From JAICKM01 sp035693165 (GTDB lineage: Bacteria; Chloroflexota; Chloroflexia; QHBQ01; JAICKM01): DNA of 54,624 nt. The notes beneath the pieces were generated by a model that saw nothing but the letters and a program-made list of their open reading frames with translations, had not been told where the DNA came from and searched no databases. A program made the position numbers and the translations under genes. The stretch spans positions 1 through 54,624 of the forward strand of contig DASSGZ010000200.1 in assembly GCA_035693165.1 (NCBI GenBank), in the 5' to 3' direction. Positions 49,202-54,624 of the stretch are shown piece after piece (the first letter of the stretch is position 1; each line of letters begins with the position of its first letter).

Positions 49202-49954
49202 ATGCGGATTCTGCTGACTAACGACGATGGAATCGACTCGGAGGGCCTGGTGGCCCTCTACCACGCACTCCACCCCGATCACGAGGTCGCTGTGATCGCG
49301 CCCGACCGCAACTGGAGCATCGCCGGGCATAACAAGACCATGGACCGCCCGCTGCGCGTCACCGAGCGCGAGTGGGAAGGCATCCGCGTCTACGCCAGCG
49401 ACGGCACGCCCTCAGACTGCGTGTCGCTGGCCGCGCTCGGCTTCCTCGGCTACCGGCCCGACCTGGTGGTCGCGGGCATCAACAAAGGCCCTAACCTGGG
49501 CGACGATATTACCTATTCGGGCACCGTGGCGGCGGCCATGGAGGGCGTCATTTCCGAGATCCCGGCTATCGCCGTGTCCATCGAAGATTACCTGGACTGG
49601 CATTTCGAGACGCCCGCGCCCTACGTGGCCCGGCTGGTCCGCGAAGTGGCGCGCAACGGCATGCCGGCGGGTGTGCTGCTCAATGTGAACGCGCCGAACC
49701 TGCCCCCCGACGAAATCCGGGGGGTTCGTGTTACCCGGCTAGGCCGCCGCATTTACCGCGACCAGCTCGTCAAACGCCTCGACCCGCGCGGGCGGCCCTA
49801 CTACTGGATCGGCGGCGACATCCCGCAGTCGCACCTTGAAGAGGGCACCGACGCGCACGCCGTGGCGAACGGTTATATCTCGATCACGCCCATCCATATG
49901 GATCTCACCAATCATCGGTTGTTGAAGGTTATCGAAGGGTGGGACCTCTCTTGA
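49202..49954 (+). CDS. surE: 5'/3'-nucleotidase SurE
   Basis: 250 aa from MRILLTNDDG. The metal-binding start 'LLTNDDGIDSEGLVAL', 'VIAPDRNWSIAGHNKTMDRP', 'SDGTPSDCVSLA', 'VVAGINKGPNLGDDITYSGT' and 'LNVNAPNLP' are all SurE hallmarks. It dephosphorylates nucleoside monophosphates with a divalent metal. It is usually found with pcm and stationary-phase genes; here it follows a NUDIX gene, which fits nucleotide clean-up. No good Shine-Dalgarno is present, so it is probably coupled to the upstream gene. Confidence 0.97.
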   Translation: MRILLTNDDGIDSEGLVALYHALHPDHEVAVIAPDRNWSIAGHNKTMDRPLRVTEREWEGIRVYASDGTPSDCVSLAALGFLGYRPDLVVAGINKGPNLGDDITYSGTVAAAMEGVISEIPAIAVSIEDYLDWHFETPAPYVARLVREVARNGMPAGVLLNVNAPNLPPDEIRGVRVTRLGRRIYRDQLVKRLDPRGRPYYWIGGDIPQSHLEEGTDAHAVANGYISITPIHMDLTNHRLLKVIEGWDLS

Positions 49955-49971
49955 TCCTGGGTTTCCGGTAC

Positions 49972-49997
49972 TAGGTATGGCTAATAGGTATGGCTAA
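49972..49997 (+). repeat. 13-bp tandem duplication at the ABC-F start codon
   Basis: TAGGTATGGCTAA occurs twice in direct succession (49972-49984, 49985-49997). Each copy has the ATGGCTAA start. The first ATG opens a six-codon ORF (MANRYG) that stops inside the second copy. Confidence 0.9.
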
Positions 49998-52032
49998 CAC
50001 GGTCCTGAGTGTTTTCAATTTAACAAAGACCTTCCATCTGGAGCCGATCTTCGAGGGCGTCAGCTTTCAGCTGAACGAAGGCGAGAAGGTCGCGCTGGTC
50101 GGTGCCAACGGCGCGGGCAAGACGACGATCCTGGAGATTATCGCCGGGCTGGAAGAGCCGGATACCGGCGGCGGCACCGTGGTCCGCGCGCGGGGCACAC
50201 GCCAGGCTTACCTGCCGCAGGAGGTGGCCGGGTTTGGCTCGCTGCTGGGTGGCCCCGCGCCCGCCCCCGATGCCACGCTCTGGGACCTGATGCTCGACAC
50301 CCTGGGCGAAGTGCGCGATCTACAGCGCGAGATGAACCGGCTGGAAGAGGCGATGTCGGCCCCCGGCGCACCGCAGACCGGCCCGGCCTGGGACCGGCTG
50401 ATCGCCGAATACGAAGCCGTGACCGAGCGCTTCGAGCAGGCGGGCGGCTACGACCTGGAACACCGCATCGAGCAGGTGCTGGAGGGCCTGGGCTTCAAGC
50501 CGCGCCAGTTCGATACGCCGCTGGCCCAATTGAGCGGCGGGCAGAAGACGCGCGCTGCCCTGGCCCGCGCGCTGCTCTCCGATCCCGATGTGCTGCTGCT
50601 GGACGAGCCGACCAACCATCTCGACCTGACGGCCATCGAATGGCTCGAAGGCTTCTTGCAGACCTGGCGGGGCACGTTGCTCTGCGCCTCGCACGACCGC
50701 CGCTTCCTCGACAAAGTGACCACGCGCACGCTGGACCTGGAGTTCGGCACGCTGGAATCGTATCCCGGCAACTACAGCAAATACCTGCTGCTGAAGGCCG
50801 AGCGCATGGAGCGCCGCCTGGCCGAGTACGAGGCTCAACAGGAACAGATCGCCAAGACCGAGGAGTTTATCCGCCGCTTCAAGGCCGGGCAGCGCTCGAA
50901 GGAGGCCAAGGGCCGCGAAAAGCGCCTCAAGCGGCTGGAGCGCCTGCACGCCCCGCGCAACCGCGAAACGCTCAAGCTGGAGCTACAGGCCCACCTGCGC
51001 AGCGGGCGCACGGTCATGGCGACCGAAGACCTGGAGATCGGCTATCGCGGCGTGGTGCCCGATCCTGCCGGGGGCCCGCCGGGCGACCTGCTGCTGGCCC
51101 GCTGCCCCGACCTGGAGATCGAGCGCGGCGAACGCGTGGCCCTTATCGGCGCCAACGGCACGGGCAAGACCTCGCTGCTGCGCACAGCCATCGGCGAACT
51201 GCCGCCGTTACACGGCCAGATCGACCTGGGCCACAATGTCGACTACGCCTATTACGCCCAGGCGCACGAAGGGCTGGACCCGACCAACCGGGTGATCGAC
51301 GAGATCCTCTATACGCTGCCCATGACCGAGGAGTCGGCCCGCAACCTGCTGGCCCGCTTCCTGTTCACGGGCGACGACGTGTACAAGCGCGTGGGCGACC
51401 TCAGCGGCGGCGAGCGCAGCCGCGTGGCCCTGGCGAAGCTGACGCTGCTGCCCGCTAATTTCCTGCTGCTGGACGAGCCGACAAACCACCTCGACCTGGG
51501 CGCCCGCGAGGCGCTGGAAGACGTGCTGAGCGAGTACCAGGGCACGCTGCTGTTCGTCTCGCACGACCGCGCCTTCATCGACAGCCTGGCGACGCAGACC
51601 TGGGTGCTCGACAACGCGGTGATCGAGGCATTCGACGGCAACTACAGCGATTACCAGGAAGAACTGGCCCGCCGCCGCCGCGAGGCCGTGGGCGCCGAAC
51701 TTGCGCCCGCCGCATCGCGCAGGCCCGGCACGCCGGGGGCACGGCCCGGCAAAGGCGCGCCCGCCCCGCTCACGCCGCGCGAGGAGCAGCGCCGCCGCGA
51801 GGAAGCCGAGCGCGCCGCCCAACGGGCCAAAGCCGCCGCCGCCCGCAAATTGCAGGAGGTCGAGCAAACCATCGGCGCGCTGGAAGCCCGGCTCAACCTG
51901 CTGAGCGCCGAACTGGACGCCGCGAGCGCCGCGTCCGACATTGCCCTGGTTACCGACCTGGGCCTGGAGTATCAGCAGTTGGCTGAAGAGTTGGAGCAGA
52001 AGTACGGCGAATGGGAGAAGCTAGCCAGCTAG
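49990..52032 (+). CDS. ABC-F family ATPase (Uup/EttA-like)
   Basis: 680 aa: two ABC domains and no membrane part. The first has GANGAGKTT, LSGGQKTR and LLLDEPTNHLD; the second has GANGTGKTS, LSGGERSR and LLLDEPTNHLD. The linker between them (about 270-325, 'RRFKAGQRSKEAKGREKRLK') is the helical P-site tRNA-interacting element. A C-terminal coiled coil (about 585-680) is Uup-like. ABC-F proteins bind the ribosomal E site to relieve stalls or give antibiotic protection (family knowledge); Uup-like proteins also bind branched DNA. The end overlaps coaE by 22 nt. Confidence 0.95.
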   Translation: MANTVLSVFNLTKTFHLEPIFEGVSFQLNEGEKVALVGANGAGKTTILEIIAGLEEPDTGGGTVVRARGTRQAYLPQEVAGFGSLLGGPAPAPDATLWDLMLDTLGEVRDLQREMNRLEEAMSAPGAPQTGPAWDRLIAEYEAVTERFEQAGGYDLEHRIEQVLEGLGFKPRQFDTPLAQLSGGQKTRAALARALLSDPDVLLLDEPTNHLDLTAIEWLEGFLQTWRGTLLCASHDRRFLDKVTTRTLDLEFGTLESYPGNYSKYLLLKAERMERRLAEYEAQQEQIAKTEEFIRRFKAGQRSKEAKGREKRLKRLERLHAPRNRETLKLELQAHLRSGRTVMATEDLEIGYRGVVPDPAGGPPGDLLLARCPDLEIERGERVALIGANGTGKTSLLRTAIGELPPLHGQIDLGHNVDYAYYAQAHEGLDPTNRVIDEILYTLPMTEESARNLLARFLFTGDDVYKRVGDLSGGERSRVALAKLTLLPANFLLLDEPTNHLDLGAREALEDVLSEYQGTLLFVSHDRAFIDSLATQTWVLDNAVIEAFDGNYSDYQEELARRRREAVGAELAPAASRRPGTPGARPGKGAPAPLTPREEQRRREEAERAAQRAKAAAARKLQEVEQTIGALEARLNLLSAELDAASAASDIALVTDLGLEYQQLAEELEQKYGEWEKLAS

Positions 52033-52628
52033 GCGATAAGTTCATCATCGGCCTGACCGGCAACATCGCCTGCGGCAAAAGCACGGTGCTGGCCCGCCTG
52101 GCCGCTCTCGGCGCCGGGGTGATCGACGCCGACGTGGTCACGCGCGAGTTGCAGCGGCGCGGCGCCCCGGCCTACGGCCCCATGGTTGCGGCTTTCGGTC
52201 CGGAGATCGTGCAGCCGGACGGCGAGATCGACCGCCGCGCCCTGGGCAACCGGGTCTTCGCCGACCCCGCCGCCTTGCGCCGCCTGGAGGGCCTGGTCCG
52301 GCCCCTGGTCCGCGATGAGATCGTGCGCCGCATCGCCGCGCTGACGCAGCGCGTGGTCGTGGTCGACGCCATCGGCCTGCTGGACGGCCCGCTGGTCGAC
52401 TACTGCCGCCGCGTCTGGGTCGTGACCTGCCTGCCGGATCAGCAGGTGGCCCGCCTGGTCGCCACACGCGGCCTCACCGAGGATGAAGCCCGGCTGCGCG
52501 TCAACGCCCAGGCCCCGCAAGCGGCCAAAGTCGCCCGCGCCGACCTCGTCTTCGACAACAGCGGCACCCGCGAGGCGCTGCTGGCCCAGGTGGACGCGGC
52601 GTGGAAGGATTTGCAAACTGCACTTTAG
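52011..52628 (+). CDS. coaE: Dephospho-CoA kinase
   Basis: 205 aa from ATG 52011, within the end of the ABC-F gene. P-loop 'GLTGNIACGKSTVLARLAAL', 'VIDADVVTRELQ', 'FADPAALRRLEGLVRPLV' and 'DLVFDNSGTREAL' are typical of CoaE. It phosphorylates the ribose 3'-OH of dephospho-CoA, the last step of CoA synthesis. The overlap with the upstream frame and lack of a clear ribosome site suggest coupled translation. Confidence 0.96.
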   Translation: MGEASQLGDKFIIGLTGNIACGKSTVLARLAALGAGVIDADVVTRELQRRGAPAYGPMVAAFGPEIVQPDGEIDRRALGNRVFADPAALRRLEGLVRPLVRDEIVRRIAALTQRVVVVDAIGLLDGPLVDYCRRVWVVTCLPDQQVARLVATRGLTEDEARLRVNAQAPQAAKVARADLVFDNSGTREALLAQVDAAWKDLQTAL

Positions 52629-52668
52629 ATAAGTGATCAACATCTGAGCATCATCCAAGGATCTTCAT

Positions 52669-53796
52669 ATGAGTGGTGGTATCTATCTTATTCAAGACAA
52701 CGGCCGGCTTGTAGAGATGCGTGAACAGGCATATGACTCAGAGGATCTGCTACAGAGCTTGCTCGCTCGTTATCCCAGCCTTCTCGCAGGTGATCAAATG
52801 GATCTTACCGCACCGCGCCGTTGGTTATTAGTGTCGCGTGAGATGAGCTTGGCTTCTGAGGAAGCTGGGGGAGGAAGATGGTCAGTTGATCATCTCTTTT
52901 TAGATCAAGATGCTGTGCCGACAATTGTCGAGGTTAAGCGTAGTAGTGATACGCGTATTCGGCGCGAAGTAGTAGGCCAGATGTTGGACTACGCGGCGAA
53001 CGCGGTAGTATACTGGCCTGTCGAAGAAATTCGAGCTAGATTTGAGCGTAATTGCGAGATTCAGAATCTTGATCCCGAAGTGTCTCTGCGCGATTTCCTG
53101 GATGCCGGTGTGGATGTATCACAGTTCTGGCAGCAGGTGAAGACCAATTTGCAGGCAGGGCGAGTGCGTCTGGTCTTTGTAGCTGACGAGATTCCTTCTG
53201 AGTTGCGGCGTGTAGTGGAGTTTCTAAATACTCAGATGGATCCTGCCGAGGTTTTGGCTGTCGAAGTCCGGCAATATGTTGGGCAAGGTCTCAAAACGCT
53301 TGTTCCACAAGTGTTTGGTCAGACGGCGGCTGAGCAGCAGAAGAAATCCGGGGTCATTCGCGAAAGCAAGCAATGGGATGCGGAGAGCTTTTTTCAAGAT
53401 TTGGCGTCCCGGCATGGATCCGAGATCGCCGATGTCGCCCGACGAATCCTTGCCTGGGCTGAGGCTCGTCAACTCCATATCTGGTGGGGTAAAGGTAAGC
53501 AGGATGGCTCGTTCTTCCCGCTTTTTTCCTGTAAAGATCTCCAGCATTTCCTATTCGCAGTCTGGACCTATGGAAGAGTTGAGATCCAGTTTCAGCGCAT
53601 GGCGCCACCATTTGATGATGAGGCCAAGCGTCAGGAATTGTTGAACCGCTTGAATCGAGTACCCAGGATTACTCTCGCACCTAATGCTATTACGAGACGA
53701 CCGAGCATAGCATTAAGCCTTCTTACGACAGAGTCTGTTCTAAAGCAGTTTTTTGAAGCGTTCGACTGGGTTATTGAGGAAATACAGCGATGTTAG
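52669..53796 (+). CDS. PD-(D/E)XK nuclease-like protein, probably acquired
   Basis: 375 aa; AAGGA lies 7 nt before the ATG. The N-terminal half carries a nuclease-fold core, 'VDHLFLDQDAVPTIVEVKRS', with Asp and the E-x-K triad of PD-(D/E)XK enzymes, then 'REVVGQMLDYAANAVVYW', which fits the following Gln-bearing helix. Residues about 230-375 form a second domain of unknown type. Base composition is clearly lower in GC and codon use differs from coaE and the methyltransferase around it, so transfer is likely. It may be a stand-alone defence or repair nuclease; the ExK core is the only functional evidence. Confidence 0.8.
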   Translation: MSGGIYLIQDNGRLVEMREQAYDSEDLLQSLLARYPSLLAGDQMDLTAPRRWLLVSREMSLASEEAGGGRWSVDHLFLDQDAVPTIVEVKRSSDTRIRREVVGQMLDYAANAVVYWPVEEIRARFERNCEIQNLDPEVSLRDFLDAGVDVSQFWQQVKTNLQAGRVRLVFVADEIPSELRRVVEFLNTQMDPAEVLAVEVRQYVGQGLKTLVPQVFGQTAAEQQKKSGVIRESKQWDAESFFQDLASRHGSEIADVARRILAWAEARQLHIWWGKGKQDGSFFPLFSCKDLQHFLFAVWTYGRVEIQFQRMAPPFDDEAKRQELLNRLNRVPRITLAPNAITRRPSIALSLLTTESVLKQFFEAFDWVIEEIQRC

Positions 53797-54455
53797 ACAA
53801 AACGAATCCAGGGCGCTACGCGGGCACGGACCGGTCCCAACACTGGGAAGAACTGTATCAGCAGGGCGACACCGGCTGGGACCTGGGCGGCCCGGCCCCG
53901 GCCTTCGTCGATCTGCTGGCCGGGCCGGATGCGCCGCAGCCGGGGCAGATGCTCGTCCTCGGCAGCGGCCGCGGGCATGATGCGCTGCTCTTTGCCGAAC
54001 ATGGCTTCGACGTGCAGGGCGTCGACTTCGCGCCCTCGGCGGTGGCCGCCGCAACGGCGGCGGCGGAGGCGTGCGGGCTGAGCGAGCGCGCCCACTTCGA
54101 GCAGCGCGACATATTTGCCCTGCCGCCGGTCTACCGCGAGGCGTTCGATTACGTGCTGGAGCACACCTGCTTCGCCGCCATTGATCCGGGGCTGAACGAG
54201 GAATACGCCGCGCTGGTGCCGCGTCTGCTACGCCCCGGCGGCCTCTACCTGGCGATCTTCTTCGCCCATGGGCGCCCCGGTGGCCCGCCATATGCGACTA
54301 CGCTTGAGGCCGTCCGCCGCCGGTTCGCGCCGCGCCTGGAGATTCTGCGCCTGGAGACCGCCCAACATTCGGTACCGTCACGGGCGGGGCGCGAGTTGTT
54401 CGCCGTGATGCGCAAGGCGCCCGGCCCCGTGTCCGGGCCGCCCGAGGTGCAATAA
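53790..54455 (+). CDS. TPMT-family thiol/thiopurine methyltransferase-like protein
   Basis: 221 aa; the ATG overlaps the previous stop by 7 nt. 'HWEELYQQGDTGWDLGGPAP' is the typical TPMT-family N-terminus. Motif I is 'MLVLGSGRGHDALLFAEHGF' followed by 'VQGVDFAPSAV', and 'FDYVLEHTCFAAIDP' matches the family's motif IV region. It transfers methyl from SAM to a thiol or similar soft nucleophile such as a thiopurine, sulfide or selenite. Base composition returns to the high-GC norm. Confidence 0.92.
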   Translation: MLDKTNPGRYAGTDRSQHWEELYQQGDTGWDLGGPAPAFVDLLAGPDAPQPGQMLVLGSGRGHDALLFAEHGFDVQGVDFAPSAVAAATAAAEACGLSERAHFEQRDIFALPPVYREAFDYVLEHTCFAAIDPGLNEEYAALVPRLLRPGGLYLAIFFAHGRPGGPPYATTLEAVRRRFAPRLEILRLETAQHSVPSRAGRELFAVMRKAPGPVSGPPEVQ

Positions 54456-54517
54456 GCGCCCGGCGTGACGCCGCCAGAATACGATGCCGCTAGCCGCTCT
54501 GAGGAGGTACACACGCG

Positions 54518-54624
54518 ATGACAACGTCCAACCCTGCCGGCCATCCCGCGCACGGCGTGCCGGAGCCGTATCCCTTCCTGTTGCAGCCCGAGTTCCATGG
54601 CCGCGTCTGGGGCGGGCGGCGGCT
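54518..54624 (+). CDS. manA: Class I mannose-6-phosphate isomerase, N-terminal fragment
   Basis: 35 codons before the window ends. GAGGAGGT lies 9 nt before the ATG. 'YPFLLQPEFHGRVWGGRR' matches the start of ManA-type phosphomannose isomerases (the VWGGRRL signature). It interconverts mannose-6-phosphate and fructose-6-phosphate. The zinc-ligand region lies beyond the window, so the call rests on this motif only. Confidence 0.8.
   Translation, partial: MTTSNPAGHPAHGVPEPYPFLLQPEFHGRVWGGRR

Overview
The window is high-GC bacterial DNA with dense, mostly co-oriented genes, good Shine-Dalgarno sequences and canonical sigma-70 promoters (TTGACA-like, 17-18 bp, TANNNT). The gene set (DUF2089/DUF4097/SHOCT-like operon, fused ECF ATPase, proline/threonine-linker lipoproteins, tandem GNAT proteins) and several families of short dispersed inverted repeats (the 'CTGAGCG..GCGAAGA' element, GCCGGTxTGAAACCGGC palindromes, CCTAACCC..GGGTTAGG element) suggest an uncultured or free-living member of the Chloroflexota. 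That assignment is inference; no rRNA or marker phylogeny is available here.

Layout. 1-3774 (minus): a four-gene putative envelope/stress regulatory operon (small ORF, DUF2089 zinc-ribbon/HTH regulator, SHOCT-like protein, DUF4097 protein) with a consensus promoter, followed by the first of two paralogous tandem-GNAT proteins. 4264-9066: a membrane/J-domain/cupredoxin fusion, a conserved unknown, a secreted C39-like peptidase, a small membrane protein, tRNA-Asn and a membrane redoxin. 9268-15227: a cNMP-binding/GGDEF diguanylate cyclase divergent from a heterodimeric ABC exporter (one degenerate and one catalytic ATPase) and a NERD-domain protein. 15277-15485: tandem GCCGG palindromes. 15508-19655 (minus): overlapping rmlD, MreB-like, glycosyltransferase and flavin-monooxygenase genes. 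20063-23777: a coupled leader ORF and beta-propeller lipoprotein, a PfkB kinase, and dprA from an apparently leaderless promoter.

23933-27673: a strong promoter, a SAM-I-type riboswitch with its terminator, a second structured leader with a possible small Cys-rich ORF and a second terminator, then an ECF transporter (fused EcfA-A', S component, EcfT). The leader suggests uptake of a methionine-related compound. 27806-31646: a methyltransferase and a convergent 770-aa protein with NPQPxPP repeats. 32279-37511 (minus): an osmoprotectant-type (OpuC/OsmU) ABC transporter with a YczE-like membrane protein and an NHL lipoprotein; then a Rieske protein and two very small genes. 38881-42481: the second tandem GNAT and a DinG/XPD-like helicase.

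42595-44657 is a visibly AT-richer pocket (small membrane protein, HEAT repeats, DUF6000-like, unknown) downstream of a SWIM/SNF2 helicase. It looks acquired and resembles immunity-gene islands. 46864-54624: cysS, a NUDIX hydrolase, surE, an ABC-F ATPase, coaE, a second AT-rich insert encoding a PD-(D/E)XK-like protein, a TPMT-like methyltransferase, and the start of a class I mannose-6-phosphate isomerase.

The best candidates for new biology are the SAM-riboswitch/ECF leader, the NPQPxPP protein, the regulator operon sharing one helical hairpin in three proteins, the MreB-paralogue/glycosylation operon with a likely CTG start, and the AT-rich accessory island.
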